A stretch of 64,000 nt of DNA from Rhodococcus sp. ARC_M5 (GCF_022810405.1 NZ_JALGQE010000017.1:25937-89936); one strand, 5' to 3'. Shown: positions 16,734 through 25,764, counted from the first letter of the stretch. Notes: a model not told the origin generated them from the letters alone. Program-made: numbers and translations.

Positions 16734-18599
16734 ATGACTACATCTGGATCGACGCGCAGTAGGTTCGCGGCCTATCTCGGGCCGCAATCGAAGCCGTACA
16801 TCGACAACGCAGTGCTGGGCGAGATCCGTGACGTCGCGATCCTTGAGAATCAGGCGTGCGCTCGCAAGGTCGCTCTGGCCGCTGCCATCTGGGACACGTG
16901 CATTCATCAGAACGTGCTCGTCGGTGATGTCATTCAGGACGCGGGCAACTATGCGGCTTCCGAAATTGCGCACGTTCTGGGTTGCTCCAAGACCGTTGCG
17001 AACACATACGCCGAGGTCGGAATGGACCTTCGACTTCGGCTTCCGGCCGTCGCCGCCGCGTTCGAGGCCGGCGAACTCGATCTACCTCGCGTCCGCGCGA
17101 TATACCGCTGCACCCACAATCTGACGCAGGGCGCAGCGACGGCCGTCCAGGGCGAGGTTCTGCACGCTGCCCGACGCTTGTCACCGGGTCCGCTGGCGAC
17201 GGAAATCTGGTCGATCATGTATCGCATCGCGCCCGAGGAAGCTGCCGCCTTACGCAAGGACTTGAAACGGCACACCAACGTCACGTACACCGACAAAGAT
17301 GTGCTGTCGACGCTGAAGGCCGACCTCACCGCAGCCGACGCCGCCGCTGCCTGGCAACTCATCAACGAGATGGCCGCCACCGTCTGTCGACGAGATCCAC
17401 GTACCCGGGGGCAGAAGCGAGCGGCGGCGTATGTTGCTCTGCTGCATCAGGAGTCGTCGATGGCCTGCATGTGCGAACCCACCGACGACAACCCGTGCAC
17501 GGCCGATACCTCACGCCCGGACCGGCGCGCGCCGCTGACGGTGATCACGGTCGACCTCGCCACGCTCGCCGGTCTGCTGTCCAATCCTGCGCACCTGTCC
17601 GGGCACGGCACCATCGATGCCGAGTACGCCCGGGAACTCGCCGACAACGCTCACTGGCAGATCCTCCTCACCGAGGCACGCAACCTCGCCGAGTCACTCG
17701 GCCACGGCGAAGACCTGGAATCGCTCATGGACCTCGACCTCAGCACCGACACCGAGAACGGCGCAGACACTGACGACACTGACGACACGGGTGCCGAAGG
17801 CAGGTCCGACAGCGGCAGCAGGACGAACCACAGCGGATCGAAAGGTGGCCCACAGACGCCCAGAGGATCGAAAGTACGCAACACGAGGAACAGCCGGTCC
17901 GAGGGCAGCAGGTCGCATGTGGTGTTTCATCCACTGGGACGCGGTCGTCGTCGTGTCGGCGGTTCTGTTCCTCGAGCGCCGCGCTCGCAGAATGCCCCGC
18001 GTCCACCGCGGAACAGTTGTGTCGCCACGCCGTATCGCGGCACGTACACCTTCGTTGCCGAGCTCGAAGCGGCCATCGCAGCGGATCCCGCTCTCGGGCT
18101 CGCGCTGCATCCGGACGGGCATGGCGGCCTTCTGCTGCCGCCACCCGGAGCCCTCACCTATCGGCCGACTACTGCACTGGCGGAGCGTATTCGCTACCGC
18201 GATCGCACCTGTCGGCATCCGGGCTGCGACGTCCCGGCCCAGCAATGCGAGATCGACCACATCGTCCCGTATTTCCATCGCAACCCCTCGACGGGAGGCT
18301 GGACCATCGACACCAACCTGCACTGCCTGTGCCGCTATCACCACGGCCTCAAAACCATGAGGCTGTGGACTCCTGTCATGCTCGCCGATGATGTCGAGTT
18401 CTGGATCTCCGATGCCGGCACCAGCGCAGTCACTGTTCCCGGCACAACGCAACTCGCAGACTTCGACCACCTGCCGAAAGTCGGTCCGAAGCCGAAAGGG
18501 ACAGCAATTGGGTGTGATTCGCCGACCCCGAAGACGGCGAAACCACAACCGACCCCGATGCCCGCCTCGGCACCCGAGGACGAGCCACCGCCCTTCTGA
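16734..18599 (+). CDS. 13E12-type DUF222 / HNH endonuclease domain protein
   Basis: 621-residue protein. Residues about 30-300 form the helical DUF222 (13E12 repeat) domain. An Asp/Thr/Ser-rich then basic low-complexity linker follows (about 335-430). The C-terminal HNH domain has CRHPGCDVPAQQCEIDHIVP then NLHCLCRYHHGLKT, with paired Cys zinc ligands and the catalytic DH. These proteins occur in many diverged copies in mycolic-acid actinobacteria, and a second copy lies at 35976-38261. The role is not established; nuclease activity is inferred from the intact HNH motif. The 191-bp region before it shows no gene. Confidence 0.88.
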   Translation: MTTSGSTRSRFAAYLGPQSKPYIDNAVLGEIRDVAILENQACARKVALAAAIWDTCIHQNVLVGDVIQDAGNYAASEIAHVLGCSKTVANTYAEVGMDLRLRLPAVAAAFEAGELDLPRVRAIYRCTHNLTQGAATAVQGEVLHAARRLSPGPLATEIWSIMYRIAPEEAAALRKDLKRHTNVTYTDKDVLSTLKADLTAADAAAAWQLINEMAATVCRRDPRTRGQKRAAAYVALLHQESSMACMCEPTDDNPCTADTSRPDRRAPLTVITVDLATLAGLLSNPAHLSGHGTIDAEYARELADNAHWQILLTEARNLAESLGHGEDLESLMDLDLSTDTENGADTDDTDDTGAEGRSDSGSRTNHSGSKGGPQTPRGSKVRNTRNSRSEGSRSHVVFHPLGRGRRRVGGSVPRAPRSQNAPRPPRNSCVATPYRGTYTFVAELEAAIAADPALGLALHPDGHGGLLLPPPGALTYRPTTALAERIRYRDRTCRHPGCDVPAQQCEIDHIVPYFHRNPSTGGWTIDTNLHCLCRYHHGLKTMRLWTPVMLADDVEFWISDAGTSAVTVPGTTQLADFDHLPKVGPKPKGTAIGCDSPTPKTAKPQPTPMPASAPEDEPPPF

Positions 18600-18626
18600 C
18601 CGAGTTCAGGGGAGAGCGTTCGGGCG

Positions 18627-19307
18627 TCAGACCCGATCGGCGTACACGACGATGTTGTCGTCGTAACTCGAGATGTCCGAGTCGAATTGGCCGCCACAAG
18701 TGATCAAACGTAGGCCGGGATGGTCGATGTCTCCGTAGACTTTGTCGGTGGGGAACGGCTCCTTCGGGTATTGCTCCACCGCGCTGACCACAAAGCGGAC
18801 GGTGTTGCCGTCCTGTCTGACGACGGTGACATCGTCGCCCTGTTCGAGTTCACGGAGCCGGTAGAAAACGCCGGGGCTACCATCCCAATCCACATGTCCT
18901 GCAACGATCGACGGTCCCAGTTGCCCGGGAGTCGGCGATCCGGTATACCAACCGGCGGGGAATCCTCCCGGGGGAACCTCCATCGAGCCGTCCGGCTGCA
19001 GACCCAGACCCATCACGTCGGATTCGACGCCGATCGCACCGATCTCGAGTCGCGCAGGCGGTGACCCGGGGGCCGACGATGACTGCTCTGCAACCTCACC
19101 CGACGGGGCGACGGAGGCAGGAGCAGAAGAAGTCGAGGACATCGAATCGTTTTGCGGCGGTCCGGGATCCGAGGGTGTTGCGCACCCAGCAACCAGCGAC
19201 AACAGCAACAGGAACGCCGCCGCCACCGCCCGGACCACGACCCGATTACGGGTCGTGGTCCGAGCGAATCGAGCCAGAGGTACTGATACCTCGACGGTAG
19301 ATCTCAC
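18627..19307 (-). CDS. Class F sortase, predicted lipoprotein
   Basis: Transpeptidase-type surface enzyme of 226 residues. The catalytic His lies in IVAGHVDW, the Cys in RLITCGG, and the class F ending SSYDDNIVVYA is present. Most class F enzymes have an N-terminal membrane helix. Here the hydrophobic stretch ends in LVAGCATPS, a good lipobox, followed by a Ser/Pro-rich spacer, so it may be lipid-anchored. GTG 19307 is 3 nt after the stop of the ice-binding-fold gene, so the two are co-translated and that protein is the obvious candidate substrate. Confidence 0.85.
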   Translation of the reverse strand: MRSTVEVSVPLARFARTTTRNRVVVRAVAAAFLLLLSLVAGCATPSDPGPPQNDSMSSTSSAPASVAPSGEVAEQSSSAPGSPPARLEIGAIGVESDVMGLGLQPDGSMEVPPGGFPAGWYTGSPTPGQLGPSIVAGHVDWDGSPGVFYRLRELEQGDDVTVVRQDGNTVRFVVSAVEQYPKEPFPTDKVYGDIDHPGLRLITCGGQFDSDISSYDDNIVVYADRV

Positions 19308-19310
19308 CGA

Positions 19311-20768
19311 TCAGTTCCGACGACGAGTCAGAGTCAAGGCTGAGACCGCACCGACCGCGAGCACGGCCAGCAACGTCCACACCGGAACGAACGACGCTCC
19401 ACTCGAACGGTTTACGGTACTGCCGTCACCGGTATCGACGCCACCGTTCGGGATCTGCGTGATCTGCCCACCCGGGTTGTACGTACCCGGTTGATTCGGG
19501 CCGCTCGGTGTGTTCGGCTGGTTCGGAGTGCGCGGCTGGTCCGGAGTATTGGGCTGATCAGGGGTGTTGGGGGTGTTCGGTGTGTTGGGGGTGTTCGGTG
19601 TGTTCGGCTGGTTCGGTGTGTTGGGGGTATTAGGTGTGTTCGGCTGATTCGGTGTGTTCGGCTGCTCCGGCACATTCGGGACACCCGGGGTGTTCGGCAG
19701 TTCAGGCGTCGGGACGCCCGGGATCGGCGGGATGGTGATCACCGGAGGCACACCCGGGATCGGGGGTAGTTCGATGACTATCGGCGGGGTACCGCCACCA
19801 TCACCGGGCGTACCCGGCGTACCCGGCGTTCCACCACCATCACCCGGCGTACCCGGCGTACCACCATCACCCGGCGTACCCGGCGTACCACCATCACCCG
19901 GGGTACCGCCACCACCGTCACCCGGGGTGTCGCCGTCGTCATCCGGCGGCGTGATCCCACATTCAGCATTGCTGATCGTGTTGGAGTCGAGGGTGACTGC
20001 GCCGGTCAGAGCCAGTAGGCGACCCCGCACATCGGCACCCGTCGCAGCGGTGATCGACGCCTGCGCCATGACCGTGCCGACGAAATCGGTGTCGGTGCCG
20101 AGAGTGGCCGAACTTCCGATCTGCCAGAACACGTTGCACGGGCTGGCACCGTTGATCAGCGACACACTGCTGCCCGAGCCCGTGACGAGAGTCGATCCTG
20201 CTTGGAAAATGAAGACCGCATCTGCATTTCCTTGCGCGTCGAGTACCAGAGGCAGGTCTCCGGTCAGTCCGAGAGTGCCACCTCTGTACAAACCGGCATT
20301 CCGTGTTGTGCCCCCCAACTCGACTGGGACCAGTTCCGGTCCCGACCTGCCGGCAGCATCGGTGTATGCAGTCTGCAGAGCGCCTTTCGCGTTCAAAGCC
20401 CGTTCGTTCTTGTCGTCGATCACACCGTTGGTAATTTGTTCCGGGAGCAGGCCGGTGACACTGGAAGGCTCTCCATTTCCCGGGCTCACACCCACAGAGC
20501 CGGAGATGACGGAGGTGCCCGCGTCGGTGACGGTGGAGCCGGCAAGTATCGCGTAAGGGTCTGCGGCACCGAGCAGGACTTCGGGAACCACGACGGCTGG
20601 GGCTGGAGCTTGAGGTTGAGCGTCGGCTGTCGAGACGTTGACCAGCATGAGCGCACTGGTTGCGAGCGCGACAGTGCCGACGAGAGGAACGAACGCCGAG
20701 CCCTTCCGTCGGGATGTGGACGGCGCAGGACGGTGTTGCGGAGCGTGCATGTTGGGTGCCGATCTCAT
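19311..20768 (-). CDS. Ice-binding-like (DUF3494) cell-surface protein with repeat linker and C-terminal anchor
   Basis: About 485 residues. A long signal peptide ends near STADAQPQ. Residues about 50-270 form the DUF3494 beta-solenoid: DPYAILAGSTVTDAG, GSVGVSPG, FIFQAGSTLVTGSGSSV, CNVFWQIGSSATLG, VGTVMAQASITAATGADVRGRLLALTGAVTLD. A linker of PGDGG/PGTPG then NTPN/QPN repeats follows. The C-terminus has a hydrophobic segment and RRRN tail. No LPXTG is present; GGVDTGDGS just before the helix may be the sorting signal. Function could be ice binding or adhesion. The start is uncertain (ATG 20768, ATG 20750 or GTG 20870). Confidence 0.8.
   Translation of the reverse strand: MRSAPNMHAPQHRPAPSTSRRKGSAFVPLVGTVALATSALMLVNVSTADAQPQAPAPAVVVPEVLLGAADPYAILAGSTVTDAGTSVISGSVGVSPGNGEPSSVTGLLPEQITNGVIDDKNERALNAKGALQTAYTDAAGRSGPELVPVELGGTTRNAGLYRGGTLGLTGDLPLVLDAQGNADAVFIFQAGSTLVTGSGSSVSLINGASPCNVFWQIGSSATLGTDTDFVGTVMAQASITAATGADVRGRLLALTGAVTLDSNTISNAECGITPPDDDGDTPGDGGGGTPGDGGTPGTPGDGGTPGTPGDGGGTPGTPGTPGDGGGTPPIVIELPPIPGVPPVITIPPIPGVPTPELPNTPGVPNVPEQPNTPNQPNTPNTPNTPNQPNTPNTPNTPNTPNTPDQPNTPDQPRTPNQPNTPSGPNQPGTYNPGGQITQIPNGGVDTGDGSTVNRSSGASFVPVWTLLAVLAVGAVSALTLTRRRN
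19500..19940 (-). repeat. Low-complexity coding repeats in the surface protein linker
   Basis: Two repeat blocks encode the linker. About 19500-19690 encodes Asn-Thr-Pro-Asn and Gln-Pro-Asn units from 9- and 15-nt direct repeats. About 19790-19935 encodes Thr-Pro-Gly-Asp-Gly-Gly units from 12- to 27-nt repeats. Such Pro-rich stalks carry a domain through the cell wall. Copy number should vary between strains by slippage. Confidence 0.8.
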
Positions 20769-21149
20769 GGAGGAGTTTCGCGTGAGACATGCAGTCGCAC
20801 AACGAATATGGGTATCGAATCCCCCGACGAGAGTCAATTGCGAAATTCCGCGACGGTCGACGATTGTCACTGGAATTCACCAGGGGCGTCGAGGTCTCGC
20901 AGAGTCCGTAGATCGGTGGATCGCCGGCCGACTGTCTGCAACCGAGCGAAAGGAGTGGAAGACCAGCGAAGGCTCGTGCCCACTTCGCAAGAAAGAGTTT
21001 CCCCGTATCTCTACGGTGTAGAGCTACAGCTGACCATGTGTAAGGTCAAGGGTCAAGCGAAAAACGTTGACGAACAACAAGTTTGTTTGAAGAGCGAAAG
21101 CCGATCGGCGTGACGCTTACCGTGTTGTACCGAAAATGGTGACGCATTC
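20769..21149. promoter_or_regulatory. Divergent intergenic region with palindrome
   Basis: 381 bp between the surface-protein gene (minus) and a TetR gene (plus). No coding sequence is evident. It contains the perfect-armed palindrome AACAA-gt-TTGTT at 21076-21087, 62 bp before the TetR start, a good size for an autoregulatory operator, and a direct repeat GGTCAAGGGTCAAG near 21043-21056. Promoters for both directions are expected here, but I cannot place them with confidence. Confidence 0.4.
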
Positions 21150-21833
21150 ATGACGCCCTCGGACCGTTTCAATCAACTTCCACGCGACAAGATCGACCGC
21201 GAGTACGTCGTGTCCGCGGCCCTGTCCATCGTCGACAACACCGGACTCGACAGTTTGACGATTCGCAGCCTGGCAACATCGATCGATCGAGATCCGATGA
21301 CGGTGTACCGGTACGTTCCGACGAAGGAAGCCCTGCTCGACGCAATAGCCGATTCGATCCTGGGAGACCTCGTAGCGGTCGACGGGTCGGACACGAACTG
21401 GAGACGTCAGCTCACGATCTTCGGCCGGCACTACCGCGAACTCGCCTTGGCACACCCACGAGCGGCTGTCCTGCTGGCGACGCGCCCCCGGGCGACGCCA
21501 CTGGGGCTGGGCACCACAAGGTCGCTGGTATCGCTCGAGGGCATCCTGAGCCTTCTGGCCACTGCCGGTTTCACCGTGCCCGAAGCACTTTCGGCCTACC
21601 GGTTACTGATGTCCCTACTACGTGGACACGTGCTCAGCGAGACCCAGGAGACAACAGAGCATCCGGACGAGACGGTGGACAGATTGAGCCTCGCGCTGCG
21701 GAGATTGCCGATCGACGAGTTCCCCATCATGTCGGTCATCCCCCCGCTCATCACGGAATACGACGGTGCCCACGAACTCGATCGCGGATTGGACGTCCTG
21801 TTCGACGGCCTGCGCCACGTCCCGAGCACCTGA
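21150..21833 (+). CDS. TetR family regulator (TetR_C_1-like)
   Basis: 227 residues. The helix-turn-helix region LTIRSLATSIDRDPMTVYRYVPTK is of the tetracycline-repressor subtype (MTVYRYV). The C-terminal ligand domain is helical with a long insertion. It lies convergent to the alpha/beta hydrolase and drug-efflux genes (21856-24364), which it might control, and divergent from the surface protein. The likely operator is the AACAA/TTGTT palindrome just upstream. The target is inferred, not shown. Confidence 0.83.
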   Translation: MTPSDRFNQLPRDKIDREYVVSAALSIVDNTGLDSLTIRSLATSIDRDPMTVYRYVPTKEALLDAIADSILGDLVAVDGSDTNWRRQLTIFGRHYRELALAHPRAAVLLATRPRATPLGLGTTRSLVSLEGILSLLATAGFTVPEALSAYRLLMSLLRGHVLSETQETTEHPDETVDRLSLALRRLPIDEFPIMSVIPPLITEYDGAHELDRGLDVLFDGLRHVPST

Positions 21834-21855
21834 GTTCGGCCCGCGAGATCCCAGC

Positions 21856-22665
21856 TCAGACGCGTCGAATGGGCGCAAAAGTCTGGACGGCGTCTCGAGT
21901 GAAGAAATCAAGCAGAAGTGCATTGCAGAGCGCCGGCTTCTCGACCAGTAGCCCGTGCGACGTTCCCGGCACGACGGCCAGTTCGGCAACCGGAACGCTG
22001 CGATAGAACTCGGTGGCGTGCTCGATGCTCACCTCGTCGTCGTCGCCGATCATCACCAGCGTGCGTACCGACAGCTCGGCCAGATCCGCAGGCGTCAGTG
22101 CCGGATCTGCGCTGTGCATATCATCGAGCCTGCGCACGAAGTCGGATCGCTCGGTCTGGCCCGACATCCCGCCGCCCCAGCCGTCACGGTGGAACACGCT
22201 CGCAACGCAGGCGAGACGTTCCACCAGATCCGGTCTCTGCAGCGCGACCATCAGGGCCACCACTCCGCCGTCACTGCACCCCGCCAGCCTCGTCGGTCCG
22301 CCGACGACCTGCTCGATGAACGCGATGGTATCGGCGGCCATGGCGGCAAAAGTCAGGGCTGCGAACGTCAACTCCGGGGACAACCCGGGCCCCTCGACAT
22401 CGGGCGTGCGGCCGTGACCTCGACGCTCGGGCGTGTACACCCGCAGCGTCGACGCCAGTCCCGCGACAGTGGGCTCCAACGCCCGCGCATCGACACCCCC
22501 GGGATGCAGAAACACCACCGGATCGCCGTCGCCGAACTCGGCGTACCAAGTTTGCACCGGCCCCAGCTGGACCCAGTTTCCAGTGTTCACGGCATCAGTG
22601 TCCACAGCATCAGTGTCCACAGCATCGGTGTTCACAGCATCGGTGTTCACAGCATCGGTGTTCAC
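21856..22665 (-). CDS. Alpha/beta hydrolase with repeat-derived N-terminus
   Basis: Hydrolase-fold protein of up to 269 residues; substrate unknown. VVFLHPGG provides the oxyanion region, AGCSDGGVVAL the nucleophilic Ser, IGDDDEVS the acid and GTSHGLL the His. The first about 29 residues are repeats of NTDAV/DTDAV encoded by 15-bp tandem units. Every unit contains an in-frame GTG, so the true start is ambiguous among six GTGs; homology begins only at about WVQLGPVQTWYAEFG. It lies directly downstream of the DHA2 transporter and partly inside the repeat that also carries that gene's stop, so the two are likely co-transcribed. Confidence 0.8.
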   Translation of the reverse strand: MNTDAVNTDAVNTDAVDTDAVDTDAVNTGNWVQLGPVQTWYAEFGDGDPVVFLHPGGVDARALEPTVAGLASTLRVYTPERRGHGRTPDVEGPGLSPELTFAALTFAAMAADTIAFIEQVVGGPTRLAGCSDGGVVALMVALQRPDLVERLACVASVFHRDGWGGGMSGQTERSDFVRRLDDMHSADPALTPADLAELSVRTLVMIGDDDEVSIEHATEFYRSVPVAELAVVPGTSHGLLVEKPALCNALLLDFFTRDAVQTFAPIRRV

Positions 22666-22672
22666 AGCATCA
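22583..22672. repeat. 15-bp tandem repeat (6 units) spanning a stop/start junction
   Basis: Six contiguous 15-bp units (minus-strand form GTGAACACCGATGCT with a few substitutions) run from 22583 to 22672. The stop codon of the MFS gene is at one end and alternative GTG starts of the hydrolase occur in each unit. Because the unit is a multiple of three, copy change keeps the hydrolase frame. Confidence 0.9.
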
Positions 22673-24364
22673 AACTAGACCCGTACCCGACTCCTTCGCT
22701 CGTTCTTCGTCGCGCTCCTGCTGCGCAGCAGCCAAGCCCGACATGGTCCGCAGCGGAACCTCCTTCAGGAACAGCACCAGCACGAACCCGATGAGCATCA
22801 GAATCGACACGGCCAGGAACACGTAATCCATGGCGTCGGAGAAGCCGACGCGGAACGGCTCGGCCAGTGCGGGTTCGAGCTTCTGAATGAACGAGCTGTC
22901 CTGCAACGCACTGCCTGCCACGGAGGCGTCTCCCGAGGCGATGGCCTGGGCGAAGCCGGATTGCAGAGGGTCGGAACTGGTAGCGGCGCTCTGCACTGCC
23001 TGCTGGAAGGCAGGCGTCGAACTCGCGGCGACCAACGCGTCGCCCGTCTTCGGAGTCAGCTGGGTGAACAGCATCGACAGGAACACGGCCACACCCACCG
23101 TCGCACCGATCTGCCGGAAGAACGTTGCGGCAGAGGTCGATACACCCATGTCCTTGGGCGGCATCGCGTTCTGGATGGCCAGGGTCAACGGCTGCATCAT
23201 CGAACCGAGACCGAGGCCGAACACGCCCATGACGACCATCGTCTGCCACAGCGGGGTATCGGCGTGCACGTAGTGGAAGACGAACATCGCAATCGCCATC
23301 AGTGCGGTACCGACGATCGGAAAGATCTTGTAGCGCCCCGTCTTCGAGATCATCCGACCCGAGACGATCGACGCGATCATCAGGGCTCCGACGAGAGGCA
23401 GAGTCTGATAGCCGGCCAGCGTCGGCGAGGAGCCTTTGACCACCTGCAAGTACTGCGGCAGCAGCGAGATGCCACCGAACATGGCCGCGCCGGCGATGAC
23501 ACTGACGGCAATACACAACGAGAACAACGGGTTTCGGAAGAATCGCATGGGGATCAGGGCGTCGTCGCCCATCTTGATCTCGGCCAGCACGAACGCGATG
23601 ACGCCGACGATGCCGATTCCGAAGCACAGCAGCGCCCGCGGCGAGCTCCAGCCCCACACCCGACCCTGCTCGGCGATGATGAGCAGCGGCACGAGGCCGA
23701 CACTGAGAAGCACTGCGCCCCACCAGTCGACGCGTGCCTCGCGGCGGTACACCGGCAGGTTCAGCACTCGCCACACCACCACGAGCGCGATCATGCCGAG
23801 CGGAACGTTGATGTAGAAGACCCAACGCCAGCCGGTGATTCCGAGAATCGTCGACTGCCCGGCGAGCAGGCCACCGATGACCGGCCCGAGCACACTGGAC
23901 GTACCGAAGACGGCCAAGAAGTAGCCCTGATACTTGGCTCGTTCACGCGGCGGGACGATATCGCCGATGATCGCCAATGCCATCGACATCAGACCGCCTG
24001 CACCGAGACCTTGAACGGCGCGGAACGCGGCGAGCTCGTACATCGACGTCGCGATCCCGCACAGCATCGATCCGACGACGAAGATCGAGATGGCCGTCAT
24101 GAAGAACGGCTTGCGCCCGTACAGGTCGGACAGCTTGCCGTACAACGGGGTCGAGACCGTCGAGGTGATGAGGTAGGCGGTCGTCACCCAGGCCAGAACC
24201 GAGAACCCGTTGAGGTCGTCGGCGATGGTGCGGACGGACGTCGAGACGATGGTCTGGTCGAGGGCAGCGAGGAACATGCCCATCATCAGACCGGACAGGA
24301 TGGTCATGATCTCGCGATGCGAATACTCGCCGGTCGCGGGCTTCACTTCAGGCTCGGTTACCAT
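22670..24364 (-). CDS. DHA2-family (14-TM) MFS drug efflux transporter
   Basis: Proton-driven multidrug exporter of the EmrB/QacA type, 564 residues with about 14 membrane helices. Visible motifs are LDQTIVSTSVRTIADDL (motif D1), PLYGKLSDLYGRKP (motif A) and GPVIGGLLAG (motif C). There is a long extracellular loop between the last helices (about 430-510). The C-terminus is charged. An inverted repeat 33 nt upstream of the start may be its operator. The hydrolase downstream and the TetR beyond suggest a small resistance or detoxification unit; the substrate is unknown. Confidence 0.88.
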   Translation of the reverse strand: MVTEPEVKPATGEYSHREIMTILSGLMMGMFLAALDQTIVSTSVRTIADDLNGFSVLAWVTTAYLITSTVSTPLYGKLSDLYGRKPFFMTAISIFVVGSMLCGIATSMYELAAFRAVQGLGAGGLMSMALAIIGDIVPPRERAKYQGYFLAVFGTSSVLGPVIGGLLAGQSTILGITGWRWVFYINVPLGMIALVVVWRVLNLPVYRREARVDWWGAVLLSVGLVPLLIIAEQGRVWGWSSPRALLCFGIGIVGVIAFVLAEIKMGDDALIPMRFFRNPLFSLCIAVSVIAGAAMFGGISLLPQYLQVVKGSSPTLAGYQTLPLVGALMIASIVSGRMISKTGRYKIFPIVGTALMAIAMFVFHYVHADTPLWQTMVVMGVFGLGLGSMMQPLTLAIQNAMPPKDMGVSTSAATFFRQIGATVGVAVFLSMLFTQLTPKTGDALVAASSTPAFQQAVQSAATSSDPLQSGFAQAIASGDASVAGSALQDSSFIQKLEPALAEPFRVGFSDAMDYVFLAVSILMLIGFVLVLFLKEVPLRTMSGLAAAQQERDEERAKESGTGLV

Positions 24365-24396
24365 CTCTTGACTGCACCTTTACGTAGCGTTTGCTT

Positions 24397-24422
24397 GTGT
24401 CCTGCAACGATATTCGGGACAC
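24397..24422. promoter_or_regulatory. Inverted repeat upstream of DHA2 transporter
   Basis: GTGTCC and GGACAC arms separated by 14 nt, positioned 33-58 nt before the transporter start. A regulator such as a TetR or MarR dimer could bind. Only six-base arms support it. Confidence 0.35.
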
Positions 24423-24456
24423 CAGCATGCGCTCACAAAGCCGTTCGAGCAAAGGT

Positions 24457-25737
24457 TTATTTGCGGCGAATCCGGTCGCGCACCTCACGCATCGTGTGCG
24501 GGTGAATGCCCTCGGCCGCCAGGACCTTGCGAGTCTTGCGACGCGTCGACAGGACACCGATGATCGCGACGATCCACACGGGAAATTGCACGAGCAACGC
24601 CACCCGGAAACCGTCGAACGTGTAACCACCCATCGCGTCGAGAATCCACCCGATCGCCGCGATCACCAACAACGACGCGAGGAACCCGCCGATGTTGACC
24701 ATGCCCTGCGCCGTCCCCAGATTGGCACTCGGATTGAACGTACGGGCGAGGTCGAAACCGATCACCGACCCCGGGCCACCCATCGAGATCACCACCACGA
24801 GCAGCACCAGCAACCACAGCGGCGCAGGCCCCGGCAATGCCAGGACGATCGCCCACATCGTCGCGTTGCTGATCATGATGGCCAGCACCAGCCACGACCG
24901 TCGCATCGGATATCGCCCGGTGAGCAGACCGAGCACGATGCCCGACGCCACCGCGGCCAGCACCGACATCGTCAGCAACGCTCCGGCCGTCGACGCCGAC
25001 AGGCCCTGCGCCGACGTCAGATACGGCACACCCCACAGCAAGGCGAACACCGTGATCGAGAACTGGGTGCCCATGTGCGAGAAGAAGCCCAGCCGGGTAC
25101 CGGGGCGTCGCCACACCTGCGCGATGGAGGCGAGGGTCTGCCGCAGCGACGTGGGTTCGAACACGGGGGCAGCTCCGGCGTCGGGGCGATCGCGCACCAG
25201 AGCCACGACCAACACGAGCGCGAGGAGCCCCAACGCTGCAGCGCTACCGAACGCGAACGTCCAGCCGGGTCCATTCAGCAGGATCAGGAAAGGGACCGCC
25301 GAGAGCACCTGGCCGAGCTGGCCGAGCAGTCCCGTCAGCTGCGAGACGATCGGCACCCGCCGCGGCGTGAACCACACCGGCACCAGGCGCAGCACCGAGA
25401 TGAAGGTGAGCGCGTCGCCCACCCCGACGAACGCGCGCGCCGCCACCGCGACCGGCAGCGACTCGGTGAGCGCCAACGTGATCTGCGCCGACGCCATGAT
25501 CAGCGCGCCCGCGGCGATCATCTTCCGTGAACCGATTCGGTCCAGGAGCACACCGGCCGGGATCTGCATCCCCGCGTAGACGATCACCTGCAGCACCACG
25601 AACGACGACAGCAGGGACGGCGATACGGAGAACCGATCGGCCGCACCGAGGCCCGCAACACCGAACGACGTTCGATGCAGCACCCCGACGATGTAGGCGA
25701 AGACGCCGACGCCCCACACCACCCACACTGTTCTCAC
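24457..25737 (-). CDS. MFS transporter (12-TM)
   Basis: 426-residue integral membrane protein with about 12 helices in two halves. Motif A-like segments GVLLDRIGSRKM (after helix 2) and GLLTGRYPMRRSW (after helix 8) are present. The charged C-terminus ends RDRIRRK. The N-terminus MRTVWVVWGVGVFAYIVGVLHRTS resembles uncharacterised actinobacterial MFS members. It starts at GTG 25737, which lies within a 17-bp duplication. Substrate unknown. It is divergent from aroQ with a 122-bp spacer. Confidence 0.82.
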   Translation of the reverse strand: MRTVWVVWGVGVFAYIVGVLHRTSFGVAGLGAADRFSVSPSLLSSFVVLQVIVYAGMQIPAGVLLDRIGSRKMIAAGALIMASAQITLALTESLPVAVAARAFVGVGDALTFISVLRLVPVWFTPRRVPIVSQLTGLLGQLGQVLSAVPFLILLNGPGWTFAFGSAAALGLLALVLVVALVRDRPDAGAAPVFEPTSLRQTLASIAQVWRRPGTRLGFFSHMGTQFSITVFALLWGVPYLTSAQGLSASTAGALLTMSVLAAVASGIVLGLLTGRYPMRRSWLVLAIMISNATMWAIVLALPGPAPLWLLVLLVVVISMGGPGSVIGFDLARTFNPSANLGTAQGMVNIGGFLASLLVIAAIGWILDAMGGYTFDGFRVALLVQFPVWIVAIIGVLSTRRKTRKVLAAEGIHPHTMREVRDRIRRK

Positions 25738-25764
25738 TCGGTCACGGTTCTCACTCGGTCACTG
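25731..25764. repeat. 17-bp tandem duplication over MFS start
   Basis: Two 17-bp copies (plus-strand TTCTCACTCGGTCACGG, one mismatch) lie head to tail and include the GTG start of the MFS gene. The upstream copy places an extra GTG out of frame. An imperfect second repeat (about 25812-25847, unit containing CGAAGCAGG) lies just before the aroQ ribosome-binding site. Confidence 0.75.

Noticed and set aside
22583..22672. Six 15-bp repeats considered as iterons or CRISPR
   Set aside because: No spacers, no replication gene near, and the array is within coding sequence and a gene junction.
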